Under the pieces are notes generated by a model. That model did not search any database and was not told where the DNA came from. It saw only the letters and a program-made list of their open reading frames with translations. DNA of 64,000 nt from Candidatus Bathyarchaeota archaeon (GTDB lineage: Archaea > Thermoproteota > Bathyarchaeia > Bathyarchaeales > SOJC01), in contig JAGLZW010000019.1 of NCBI GenBank assembly GCA_023131225.1, positions 62,001 through 126,000 of the forward strand, read 5' to 3'. Position numbers and translations under genes: made by a program. Position 1 is the stretch's first letter. The number at the start of each line of letters is the position of its first letter. Positions 1 through 9,100 of the stretch are shown here, piece by piece.

Positions 1-23
1 TCATATTAGAAATATGGATTTAT

Positions 24-107
24 TAAACAAAAGAGTATATTTGCTAAAAAATATTTGAGCATTAATATTAAAAATATTCAATCGTACTAAACAACCAGAG
101 TATATTT
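24..107. repeat. Near-identical direct repeat pair in origin region
   Basis: Copy one at 24-42 and copy two at 88-107 share TAAACAA...AGAGTATATTT, differing by one inserted base and one substitution (AAGAG versus CCAGAG). Spacing between the two copies is about 64 bases. They sit in the AT-rich part upstream of the initiator gene and may be initiator or regulatory binding sites, but no known consensus is matched. Confidence 0.45.
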
Positions 108-148
108 CTTTCAATAAGAAATCATATTGACATTTTATTTCAAAAGAG

Positions 149-171
149 TCTCCATCAGAAAGAAAGGGGTG
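149..171 (+). promoter_or_regulatory. ORB-like element 1 (putative Cdc6 binding site)
   Basis: The sequence TCTCCATCAGAAAG followed by AAAGGGGTG resembles the archaeal origin recognition box layout: a TCCA...GAAA core followed by a short A-rich spacer and a G-string. The match is by eye and imperfect in the dyad part; the GGGGT string is the strongest element. Confidence 0.4.
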
Positions 172-298
172 CGTGTGCAAGCGCCTTTAAACAATTAAGC
201 TTCTTTTTACTTTATATCTACAACAATTTTCTACATCTTACACTTTGCTTTTTAGTTATATAGTACACCTCCATTTTTTTGTAGGAGAGTGTTTATCT

Positions 299-317
299 TT
301 GCCAGTTGAAAGCAAGG
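299..317 (+). promoter_or_regulatory. ORB-like element 2 (weaker)
   Basis: TTGCCAGTTGAAAGCAAGG, in the same orientation as element 1, has the CCAGTTGAAA core typical of mini-ORB sites but only a two-base G-string. It lies 40 bases before the cdc6 start, where it could also serve autoregulation. Confidence 0.3.
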
Positions 318-356
318 TTTTACAATTGCATTTGCTGAAGGGAGAAGACTATCATT

Positions 357-1613
357 ATGAAAAAAGAAGCAGATATGCTTGATTCTGTCTTTGAACGTTT
401 TCTGAAAACTAACCACTTTTTTAAGGATAGAGATGTACTCCGCCATGACTACATTCCCAAAAAACTACCTCACCGTGAAGATCAGATAAGGCACTTAGGC
501 ATGATTGTTGCTCCTCTGTTAAAAGCAGAAAGATGTTCCAACATATTTATTTATGGAAAAACAGGTACTGGAAAAACTGCTGTCATGAAGTATGTGCTAA
601 GCCGGCTTGTGCAAAAGGCTGTAGAATTTGGTGCACCAGTTAGGGCAGCGTATGTAAATTGCCGCTTAGCAGGAACGGAATATAGGGTTTTTACACGATT
701 ATGTGACTCCTTGAATATCCATGTACCCTTTACTGGGCTTGCTGTTGGCGAAGTTTTTGATCGCTTTAAAAAAGGTCTGGAAACCCAAAATCTCTCACTT
801 ATTGTCATATTAGATGAACTTGATGAGTTGATAAAGGCTAGAGGCAACGTTCTCTTATATCAACTGACGAGGGTAAACGGTGCTCTTTGTAATAGTACCG
901 TCTCTATTATTGGAATCTCGAACGATCTACGTTTCAAAGAAATGCTGGAGCCACGCGTTTTAAGTGCCTTGAGTGAAGAGGAGGTAATGTTTAAACCCTA
1001 CGATGCTTCCGAACTTCAAGACATTTTATGGGAAAGGGCAGAGTTAGCATTCTGCAATGGTGTCTTACTAAAAGGTGCTGTGAGCCTGTGTGCTGCTTTG
1101 GCTGCTGCGGAACATGGGGATGCAAGGCGTGCACTCGACTTGCTCCGTGTGGCAGGCGAAGTAGCGGAGAGGGAGAATGCAAAGATAATAGCCGAAGACC
1201 ATGTTAGAGAAGCCGAGAAGCGAATTGAGCGTAATAGAGTAATTGATGCCTTAACAAATTTGACACTGCACTCAAAATTCGTTCTCTACAGCGTATACCT
1301 CCTCGGAAAAGCAAACATTTACTCCGCCATTACTGGCGACATATATGAAATATATACTGAACTGTGTAAGGAAATCGGAGTTTCTCCACTGACACAGAGA
1401 AGAGTAAGTGGGCTTGTAAGTGAGCTAGATTCAATTGGGTTACTAAATTCAAGGGTCATAAGTAGAGGTCGCTATGGTCGAACAAAAAAAATTAATCTCG
1501 CAATACCACGAAGCCCCTTAAAGAAAGCGTATATAGACGATGCCCACTTAGGACAGTTAACTGATTTCACACCGAAGTGTTTGATACTAAAATTTGGTAA
1601 AACTAAGCATTAA
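357..1613 (+). CDS. cdc6: Orc1/Cdc6 replication initiator
   Basis: A 418-residue AAA+ ATPase that binds origin repeats and helps load the MCM helicase. Visible features are Walker A GKTGTGKTAV near residues 66-75, Walker B LIVILDELDEL near 148-158, sensor 1 region SIIGISNDLRF near 182, and a C-terminal winged helix from about 315 (LHSKFVLYSVYLL onward). Length is normal for archaeal Orc1/Cdc6. A purine-rich stretch (GAAGGGAGAAG) lies just upstream of the chosen ATG; ATG at 375 is an alternative. Its 3' end overlaps that of the convergent PolD small subunit gene by 11 bases. Proximity to PolD genes and ORB-like sites supports an origin-linked replication cluster. Confidence 0.96.
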   Translation: MKKEADMLDSVFERFLKTNHFFKDRDVLRHDYIPKKLPHREDQIRHLGMIVAPLLKAERCSNIFIYGKTGTGKTAVMKYVLSRLVQKAVEFGAPVRAAYVNCRLAGTEYRVFTRLCDSLNIHVPFTGLAVGEVFDRFKKGLETQNLSLIVILDELDELIKARGNVLLYQLTRVNGALCNSTVSIIGISNDLRFKEMLEPRVLSALSEEEVMFKPYDASELQDILWERAELAFCNGVLLKGAVSLCAALAAAEHGDARRALDLLRVAGEVAERENAKIIAEDHVREAEKRIERNRVIDALTNLTLHSKFVLYSVYLLGKANIYSAITGDIYEIYTELCKEIGVSPLTQRRVSGLVSELDSIGLLNSRVISRGRYGRTKKINLAIPRSPLKKAYIDDAHLGQLTDFTPKCLILKFGKTKH

Positions 1614-3195
1614 AATCCACAGGTAAAACAGCAAGTGTCTGAAGATCTACAACAGGGATAATACCCGGTGTGGGTTCTAAACCCAAACTTCTCTGATAAC
1701 CAGTTTGCTTTTGCCAAGCACCAGAATTAACCATAAGAGTTCCTCTATAAAATTCATGTTTCATAACGTGTACATGACCTGCATGGAAAACATCTGGAAC
1801 GCTTTCTATTACAAGAAAGTCTCGCTTCTCCGGCGCGATTGAGGTGCGCTGACCGTATGTAGGCGCCAAATGTCTACCTTTCAATAACAAGCGCATAGCT
1901 CTCTCCGGAGAATGAAAATCCATATCTGCCGCTGTAGCCAAGACATCGTCTAGACTTCGTCCATGATAAATGAGAAATTCTACGCCATGAATGCTTACAG
2001 TTGCTGGGTTGCCTAGTGATAATATGTTTCGTGTCTCATAAAGGGGCTCTCCATATCTCTTAGGGATGGCAGGTTGTGGCAAGGCCTTCCTTGACGCGTC
2101 GTGGTTTCCAGGAATGATTATCAGCTCTATGTAGTCTGGGATCTGTTCAATGAATTTTGCCGCCAGCCTATATTGCTTGAAAATATCTCGTTCGGCTAGT
2201 TCTTTTATTTGGTTTGGATAGATACCTACACCGTCCACGATGTCACCGGCGATAATGATGTACTTGACGCGGCTAGCGACTTCTCTTAAGTTCTCATCTC
2301 CGTATTTTCCATTGAGCCACAACACAAAACGATTAAATTCCTCTCTCATGAACTCTTTGCTTCCCACATGAAGATCAGATATTAGGGCTACATGGACAGC
2401 TTCTTTAGCTTTATGCGGTTTCTTTTGAGGGATATCTGGGAAGAAAAGTTCTTCGACAATTAGCAAGTTCTTTCTGCTTTTCAATAAGCTTAGGCATACA
2501 ACTTGATCAAGTAGTAGCGACTTTGTCTTCTCTAAAAGTTCCTTAGATGCATTTCGGGGAATGAGCACTATAGCGTTGGTTTCCAGGTCTTCGATTTTTA
2601 AGAAAACTCCGTATTTTGATTCGCGCTTCTCTGTAACTATACAAAATATATTGACTCTTGAATTAGATGCCGCTCGGAACGCCTCTTTTATTGATGCAGC
2701 ATTCCTAGAATCCATTCGTTGTCGCAGCAGTTTTCTTATTCGCTTAAACCGATCCTGAAAGTATTCAAGATATTCATTAATTGAACCAGTTGAACATATT
2801 TTGTCGGTTGGATCCTCTAATACTTTTATGTCCTTATCCACATCCTTTGCGTTTGGGTAGAAGGTTCTTTTGGGTTTTCCTGTTGCTATAGAAGGTTCCT
2901 GCAGGGCGGAGACAGTAAGTGTTTTTGTTTCTTTCGTATCTGGAAAGGTTTCTTTTGCTGTTTCTTCAAGAAGATTCTTGCTTATAAAAAGCGGTCTTTC
3001 CTCGAGTCTTTCCAATTTTTCCAGAGTCATTTCAATGAGCTTTACTGGATCCTCTGTTTTTGATATTGTAGTGAGAAGGCTGAAAGCTTCTTTGTTGAGG
3101 TGATAGCCTGCTGTGAGGGAAAAGGAGACTGCTTGCTGAACTTTCTTTTGCTTATTCAATTTTAAGCGGTCTCCAATTGTTTCTTTTAGTATCAC
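1603..3195 (-). CDS. polB: DNA polymerase D small subunit DP1 (3'-5' exonuclease)
   Basis: The 530-residue small subunit of archaeal family D polymerase provides proofreading Mre11-like nuclease activity and pairs with DP2, encoded downstream at 6132. The C-terminal calcineurin-like phosphoesterase domain shows all metal motifs in order: SDLHVGS near 272, GDIVDG near 320, GNHD near 367, YHGRSLDD near 415 and AGHVHV near 480. An OB-fold region precedes it (about 180-255), and the first 150 residues are a poorly conserved, charged helical segment usual in DP1. The start is the first ATG in frame. Oriented opposite to cdc6 and converging on it. Confidence 0.95.
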   Translation of the reverse strand: MILKETIGDRLKLNKQKKVQQAVSFSLTAGYHLNKEAFSLLTTISKTEDPVKLIEMTLEKLERLEERPLFISKNLLEETAKETFPDTKETKTLTVSALQEPSIATGKPKRTFYPNAKDVDKDIKVLEDPTDKICSTGSINEYLEYFQDRFKRIRKLLRQRMDSRNAASIKEAFRAASNSRVNIFCIVTEKRESKYGVFLKIEDLETNAIVLIPRNASKELLEKTKSLLLDQVVCLSLLKSRKNLLIVEELFFPDIPQKKPHKAKEAVHVALISDLHVGSKEFMREEFNRFVLWLNGKYGDENLREVASRVKYIIIAGDIVDGVGIYPNQIKELAERDIFKQYRLAAKFIEQIPDYIELIIIPGNHDASRKALPQPAIPKRYGEPLYETRNILSLGNPATVSIHGVEFLIYHGRSLDDVLATAADMDFHSPERAMRLLLKGRHLAPTYGQRTSIAPEKRDFLVIESVPDVFHAGHVHVMKHEFYRGTLMVNSGAWQKQTGYQRSLGLEPTPGIIPVVDLQTLAVLPVDFNA

Positions 3196-3237
3196 TATGT
3201 GACCTTCCCTTTTATCACCTATTTTTCTTGCCTTTCC

Positions 3238-3745
3238 TTATGAATAGAGGCAGGCTATTAGAATAGCAGTTATAGCGTCAATTTTATGCGGTGTCATAGT
3301 TCGTATTTCGAGATCTCCCTTTAAACCTATTTGTTTCAGAAAAGTTCGTGTCTTTTGCCAATCTTTAGTTGGCATGCCAAGAGCTTCTCTGGCTGATGCA
3401 GGATGAACCTCAATGACATCTAATCTGTTGGCTCTCAGCTTATGCATTAGAGGAGTGGCACGCTTAGTAAGGTTCTTCATTGAACACATAAGTGATGGAA
3501 AGACGGAGTAACCCTGTTTCAATAGGTCTCTATTTGCTTTGCGCATTGTCCCGGTTTCTGGCGTTGTTAGAGACGCGTCTATTGCAATAATACGTGATTT
3601 GCGATTAACTGTTTAGTTTATTATCTCCTTATCTCGATGTACGTAACATGTGGAAGCCCATCCGTTCTTCCAATACTCCACCCAGGCGGGTTTTTTCTAA
3701 CACTGCCAAATCTATACCTATTACAACTTCCTTTCCACCTTCCAT
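3238..3745 (-). pseudogene. Decayed DUF429 predicted RNase H-fold nuclease
   Basis: The intact 3' part (ATG at 3546, 102 codons) encodes the second half of a DUF429 protein, with RKANRDLLKQGY and the VIEVHPASAREALG segment typical of the family. Just upstream in the same frame IIAIDAS is readable after a stop. An N-terminal start from ATG 3745 reads GIDLA, then must shift frame at an A-run to continue as PPGWSIGRTDGLPHV, which then meets a double stop near 3614. At least two disruptions separate the pieces, so this looks like a relic rather than one sequencing error. DUF429 genes are often near archaeal DNA-metabolism genes. Confidence 0.72.
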
Positions 3746-3813
3746 TTTTGCCACCTATAATTATATATCACTCTCTTGTTTTAGACTTCTAATGGACGGT
3801 TTGAGGCAGTAAC

Positions 3814-4791
3814 ATGGAGCTTCGTAAGGTTCAACGTACCAATAGTGGCACTTTTTTTGTTTCTCTACCTAAAGATTGGGCGGAACGCGTTGGGCTAGAC
3901 AAAGGAATGGTTCTAGCAGTTCTGGAGTCTAGTGATGGACGTTTATGCCTTGATCCACAATATGACGCCGAGCGCAAGCCTTTAAGCGTTACGATAAGGC
4001 CAACACCCTATTTAGACAGAGAAATCGTGGGCAAGTATTTGCTTGGTTACGATGTGATTCGTGTTGAGGTCAAAAACCGCATTTCACCCCATGAAAGAGC
4101 ATTAATCAAACAGGCTTCTAGGCGTCTTGTGGGTTTGGAGATTGTAGAGGAAAATTACACTCGCATCGTTTTGCAATGTTTATTGGAACCCGCCGCGTTT
4201 CCACCTGAGAAAATTCTGAGACGTGAGTATAACATTGCCGCTGGCATGCACCGAGATGCTGTGAGTGCCTTTCTAGAAGGCGACGTACATCTAGCCAAGA
4301 ATGTGATCGCCCGTGACGATGAAGTGGATAGGCTTTATTTCCTTCTTGTGAGAATTTTGCGAACTATAATTCAAAACCCAAATTTAGGCGAGAAATTGGA
4401 AATTCGTTCCATTGACTGTCTCGATTGTCGAATGTGTGCAAGTTTAGTTGAAACAATAGGCGACAGAGCTGTAGAAATTGCCTGTAAAGCCTTATTGTTA
4501 AAAGCCTTGAAAATCTCTAGGGCGGTTTCAAAATTGATGACCAAGTTTCATTCTATGGTTTTTGAGGCTCAAGAGAAGGCTTTGAAAGCATTTTTCGGGC
4601 ACACAGTCGTTTTAGCAGAGGAAGTACGCAATGAAAGGGCAAAGATGGAAAGCATGCTCCATGACATAGAAGCAGCAATGAAGCAATCCGAAGAAGTTGT
4701 ACCTCTTATTTTAGCCGTGGCGTCTTCGATGTATCGAATTTTTGGGCACTGCGTAGATATTGCGGATTTGGTGATGCCGAAAGAGCTGTAA
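3814..4791 (+). CDS. AbrB-PhoU domain phosphate uptake regulator
   Basis: A 325-residue protein with an N-terminal SpoVT/AbrB-type swapped-hairpin DNA-binding domain (residues 1-45, VQRTNSGTFFVSLPKDWAE) followed by two PhoU-like helical repeats (about 115-215 and 220-320). Archaeal proteins of this layout are thought to regulate phosphate transport or sense phosphate. No pst transporter genes are adjacent, so the regulated target is unknown. The gene stands alone between the DUF429 relic and the Elf1 homologue, with its own AT-rich upstream region (ATTATATATCA near 3760). Confidence 0.88.
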   Translation: MELRKVQRTNSGTFFVSLPKDWAERVGLDKGMVLAVLESSDGRLCLDPQYDAERKPLSVTIRPTPYLDREIVGKYLLGYDVIRVEVKNRISPHERALIKQASRRLVGLEIVEENYTRIVLQCLLEPAAFPPEKILRREYNIAAGMHRDAVSAFLEGDVHLAKNVIARDDEVDRLYFLLVRILRTIIQNPNLGEKLEIRSIDCLDCRMCASLVETIGDRAVEIACKALLLKALKISRAVSKLMTKFHSMVFEAQEKALKAFFGHTVVLAEEVRNERAKMESMLHDIEAAMKQSEEVVPLILAVASSMYRIFGHCVDIADLVMPKEL

Positions 4792-4927
4792 GGGCATGAC
4801 AACGTATCAGAGCTTTCTATTCTAGCGCTAAACAATTGGTTGAGAGACTAGAAAGAATGTGGAGAGCCTTTTGGGTAAGTATTTAAGGAATAATAACGTA
4901 GAAGCTAAAGAATAGAGGCTTGAAGAC

Positions 4928-5188
4928 ATGGGGAGAAGGCGAAGGAAAGTTGTTCGCATTCCTAAGAAGCGTCTGCCACAAGTTTTTCTCTGCCCTCGAT
5001 GTGGGAAAGAAGCTATACGAGTACAACTTTTAAAAGACGATAAAAAGGCCGTGGTGCATTGTGGCGGTTGTGACCTAACAGACGATTTATCAATTAAGCA
5101 GCCTTATAAAGAAATTGATGTTTATTGCAGATTTACCGACAAATACTACAGTATGAAGAAGGCTTCAAAAACTACAGCAACCGCATAG
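4928..5188 (+). CDS. Elf1-like zinc-ribbon transcription elongation factor
   Basis: An 86-residue basic protein starting [10 protein letters not shown] with a zinc ribbon [11 protein letters not shown]...VHCGGC (residues 25-53), matching archaeal homologues of eukaryotic Elf1, which binds RNA polymerase and aids passage through chromatin. The family assignment rests on length, the basic N-terminus and the ribbon spacing. A TATA-like AGTATTTAAGG lies near 4877. It is followed after 12 bases by GGGP synthase and is probably cotranscribed. Confidence 0.82.
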   Translation: MGRRRRKVVRIPKKRLPQVFLCPRCGKEAIRVQLLKDDKKAVVHCGGCDLTDDLSIKQPYKEIDVYCRFTDKYYSMKKASKTTATA

Positions 5189-5200
5189 GAAGGACTTCGC

Positions 5201-5953
5201 ATGGTCGGCCCTGTAGAAAATTATCTTCTTAAGCGTATTCAAGAAGAAGGTGCGATCCATCTTACTTTGATTGACCCCGAAAAAGTTACAGTCTCTTCTG
5301 CTTCTCAACTAGCTAAAAGAGTAGAGGTATACAAAACGACAGCCATTATGGTAGGTGGCTCCACTTCCACTTCTATAACTCATCTAAACAGCATCATAAA
5401 GGCGATAAAACGTACAGTAAAAATTCCCATAATCTTGTTTCCAAACAATATAACCGGAATCAGCAAATACGCAGATGCAATATGGTTCATGTCTCTTCTA
5501 AACTCGGTTGATCCTTATTTTCTTATGGGCGCTCAAGTTTTAGGCGCTCCCATGGTTAAAAAATACGGTTTAGAACCTCTTCCGCTTGGCTATATTATTG
5601 TAGGTGAAGGTGGTACCGCTGGAATTGTAGGAAGAGCCATTCCCATTCCCTACACGAAACCAGAACTTGCCGCAGTACATGCGTTGGCGGCACAATATTT
5701 TGGCATGAGGTTTGTTTATTTGGAAGCGGGATCTGGAGCAAGCCAACCAGTTCCGTCGGTCATGATAAAGACTGTAAAACACGCCATTAGCACTCCTTTA
5801 ATTGTTGGAGGCGGAATTCGCGATAGTGGGCAGGCTAAAACTGCTGTTGCGGCCGGTGCAGACATAGTTGTGACTGGAAACATCACCGAAGAAATAGGCA
5901 CTAGAAGTATGTTTAAAAAACTCGTGACAACTGTCAAGAAGAACGTGGTTTAG
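5201..5953 (+). CDS. Geranylgeranylglyceryl phosphate synthase
   Basis: Makes the first ether bond of archaeal membrane lipids, joining sn-glycerol-1-phosphate to geranylgeranyl diphosphate. The 250-residue TIM barrel shows IHLTLIDPEKV near 19-29, the VGGSTS loop near 51, LFPNNITGISKYADA near 78-92, YLEAGSGA near 173 and the phosphate-binding GGGIRDSGQA near 198-207 with VVTGN near 219. Length is typical. It follows the Elf1 homologue closely and precedes a small membrane ORF and PolD DP2, an arrangement suggesting one transcription unit. Confidence 0.94.
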   Translation: MVGPVENYLLKRIQEEGAIHLTLIDPEKVTVSSASQLAKRVEVYKTTAIMVGGSTSTSITHLNSIIKAIKRTVKIPIILFPNNITGISKYADAIWFMSLLNSVDPYFLMGAQVLGAPMVKKYGLEPLPLGYIIVGEGGTAGIVGRAIPIPYTKPELAAVHALAAQYFGMRFVYLEAGSGASQPVPSVMIKTVKHAISTPLIVGGGIRDSGQAKTAVAAGADIVVTGNITEEIGTRSMFKKLVTTVKKNVV

Positions 5954-5988
5954 ACAACAACTACGTTGAACAATTTCAACCTATAACG

Positions 5989-6135
5989 ATGCTGGGCAAA
6001 ATAAACAAGTTGCTATCCATAAATACAATAGCACTATCCACATTATTGGCACTTTTAACCTTCTTCGTGTCAGAAAACCCAAAATACGCGTCTACAATTG
6101 CAGTTACTGGGCGAGCTTTTTGGGCGTCAAGATGA
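5989..6135 (+). CDS. Small single-pass membrane protein, unknown
   Basis: A 48-codon frame from ATG 5989 to TGA 6133-6135. It has a short basic start (MLGKINKLLS), a hydrophobic stretch of about 18 residues (TIALSTLLALLTFFV) and a short polar tail ending FWASR. Its stop overlaps ATG 6132 of the PolD large subunit in the ATGA pattern of translational coupling. It fills most of the gap between GGGP synthase and DP2. I do not recognise the family; being a real gene is inferred from the coupling and membrane-like composition. Confidence 0.45.
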   Translation: MLGKINKLLSINTIALSTLLALLTFFVSENPKYASTIAVTGRAFWASR

Positions 6136-9100
6136 GCAAGGAATATCAGCGATACGCGCTTTCAATTGAAAATGAACTGAAGAGACTTTATGAAATCGCC
6201 AGAAAAGCGCGAGAAAAAGGGTTAGACCCTGCACTAAAACCTGAATCCGAAATTGCGAAAGACCTTGCGGAGCTTGTAGAAGGTTTGGTGGGCCCCACGG
6301 GGGTTGCAGAGAGCATAAGGGAACTAAGCGAAAAGCTTCCTCGCGAAGAGCTTGCTTTTAAAATTGCCGAAGAAATTGTCTATGGTAAGTTTGGCCACAT
6401 GGACACTCAGACCGCTGCAGAGCAAGCCGTTCGCACATCTCTTGCCATTCTGACAGAAGGCATAACAGCAGCTCCTTTGCAGGGAGTTGTAAAGGTATCC
6501 ATAAAAACTAACCTCGATCAGACAAAGTATTTGGCTATATATTATGCAGGTCCAATTCGTGCGGCTGGAGGCACAGATCAGGCATTAACACTTGTCATTG
6601 GCGACTTTGTACGTCGTCTTCTTGGCTTGGACCGTTACAAACCTACGGAAGAAGAAATAAATCGGTTTATTGAAGAGATGCGGCTATATGAGCGAAGTGT
6701 GGGTCGATTTCAATATCACGTCGCTGATGAGCGACTTCGGATGGCTCTAGAGTCAATACCCGTCGAGGTAACGGGCACCGAATCTGACCCTGTTGAGGTG
6801 CAGTCTTTCCGTAATTTGCCTAGAATAGAGACAAATCATGTTCGTGGGGGTGCTCTGCGTGTAGTAAACGATGGTATTATAGGTCGAGCTGCAAAGGTCT
6901 TCATCATTATTAAAAAATTAGGCATTGAGGGTTGGGATTGGCTGAAACACACAGGTGAAACGAGGGGAACTCAGGAAAAGAAAAAGACTGCTGGTTTTAT
7001 GGAAGACATAATTGCGGGGCGTCCCGTTTTTTCGTTTCCTTCACAACCAGGTGGGTTTCGCCTTCGTTATGGGCGGTCAAGAAACACTGGTTTGGCCGCT
7101 GTTGGAGTACACCCCTTGACAATGTTGGTTCTAAACCGATTCCTTGCTGGAGGCACACAGATTCGTATAGAATTGCCAGGTAAGAGTGGGATAGTTATGC
7201 CTGTGGACACTATTGAGCCACCTATAGTATTGTTAAAAGACGGCTCAGTAACTCGCGTTTCAAGACAAAACTTTGAACAAATAAAAAACAAGGTTGATAA
7301 GATTCTTTTTTTGGGTGACCTACTCGTTAGCTTTGGAGATTTCTTGTATAACAACAAAAAGCTTCGCCCTTCAGGGTATACAGAGGAATGGTGGATGGAT
7401 GAGTTGAAATCAGTGATAACGCAGCGTTTTAACGGTGATTGTGAGAAAGCAGCAACATCTACACATGTCTCGGCGAAACGTTTAGAAACATTCCTTTTAC
7501 ACCCCTTCCACAACAAACCAAATGCGGAAGAAGCTATTGCGATAGCCAAAAACCTAGATGTTCCGCTTCATCCAAATTATAGTTTCTTCTGGTCGAACAT
7601 AACAACCGAGGAATTACACGAACTGCGCCAATGGCTGCTCAATTCTCAGGTTGAAAGAGAGAACGAACAAATTTCCCGAATAACTAATGAATTGAACGCT
7701 ACAATGAAGAGTATGCTAGAGCGTTTATGCCTTCCTCATCAAGTTGTCAAAAATCAAATAATCATTGAAGGCAATGAAGCTTTCGCCTTGGCTACTTGTC
7801 TTGGCATTGATTCACCAACAGCTAAATTTGACACTACCATTTCTTCTTTCGAGGCTTTAAAGAATCTTTCTGGTATTACTGTTCGAGCAAAAATACCTAC
7901 CACCATAGGGGCACGTATGGGTAGGCCTGAGAAAGCAAAAAGACGAGAAATGAAGCCTCGCGTCCATCTTCTCTTCCCTGTAGGACTAGCTGGAGGGTCG
8001 CAACGTGATTTAATTGTAGCAGCTCAGAAGGGACCCGTTCATATAGACTTGGTAAAGCGACGATGCCCAAGCTGCCTAGAACTGACTCTAAGAACTAAAT
8101 GTGCTTCATGTTACGTTAAAACAGTTCTTGAGAAAACTTGTCCCCGATGTGGCATAAAAGTTGACAAAGATGTTTGCCCGACCTGCAAAATTTCCACTAG
8201 CGGCTTTGAACGGCAAACGCTTGACTTGAAACCACTGATTAGAGATTCTTGCCGCCAGTTGGCTGTCAATCAGCCAGAGATTATTAAAGGAGTTAAAGGG
8301 TTGTCAAACAAGTACAAGGTTGCTGAAATTTTTGAGAAGGGTATTCTTCGCGCTAGGGGAGACCTGTCTGTTTATAAAGATGGGACAGTACGGTTTGACG
8401 CTACAAATGCTCCACTAACTCATTTCAAACCTGTTGAAGTCAAAGTTTCAGTGGAAAAGCTTAAACAGTTAGGATACGCTTTGGATTTCCAAGGCAGCCC
8501 TCTAACCAGTGAAGAGCAAATTTGCGAATTGAAGGTGCAAGATGTTGTCATCCCGCGAAAGAGCGTAACATATTTTGTTCGTGTGGCAAATTTTCTTGAC
8601 CAACTTCTCGAAAAAGTCTACAAACTTCCAAAACATTACAACGTGAAACAAGCTGAAGACTTGGTAGGTCATCTTTTGGTTGGTTTGGCGCCCCACACTT
8701 CTGTCGGCATTTTAGGCCGCATCATAGGATTCACCGACCTTGATGTCTGCTACGCTCATCCCTTGTGGCATTCTGCAAAGCGGCGTGATTGTGATGGAGA
8801 TGAAGACGCTTTGATGCTTGCTCTTGATACTTTGTTGAACTTTTCAAGGTCATATCTGCCTTCTCAAATAGGCGGCATAATGGACGCGCCTCTTTTCATA
8901 ATTCCAGTTATTAATCCGATGGAGGTGCAGCGCCAAGCGCACGAGTTTGAAATTGTCGATCATTATCCTTTGGAATTTTACGCGAAAACGTTAGAAAATA
9001 TTGCTCCTTGGAAAGTGACGAACATCATTGATTTGGTTGCTCATAAGTTGGGAACTGAAGCGCAGTTTGAAGGCTTTGGCTATACAACTCCTGTTTCGAA

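Larger units (their letters stand above)
1..356. other. Putative origin-proximal AT-rich region upstream of cdc6
   Basis: No coding frame is credible here. The stretch is strongly AT-rich (long A/T runs between 1 and 150), contains a near-direct repeat and two ORB-like elements, and directly precedes an Orc1/Cdc6 gene. In archaea, origins are commonly placed just upstream of cdc6 and combine an AT-rich unwinding segment with G-string-bearing ORB motifs. TATA-like sequences (TTTATATC near 211, TTATATAG near 256) could drive cdc6. That this is an origin is inferred from position and motifs; the window edge cuts the region. Confidence 0.5.
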
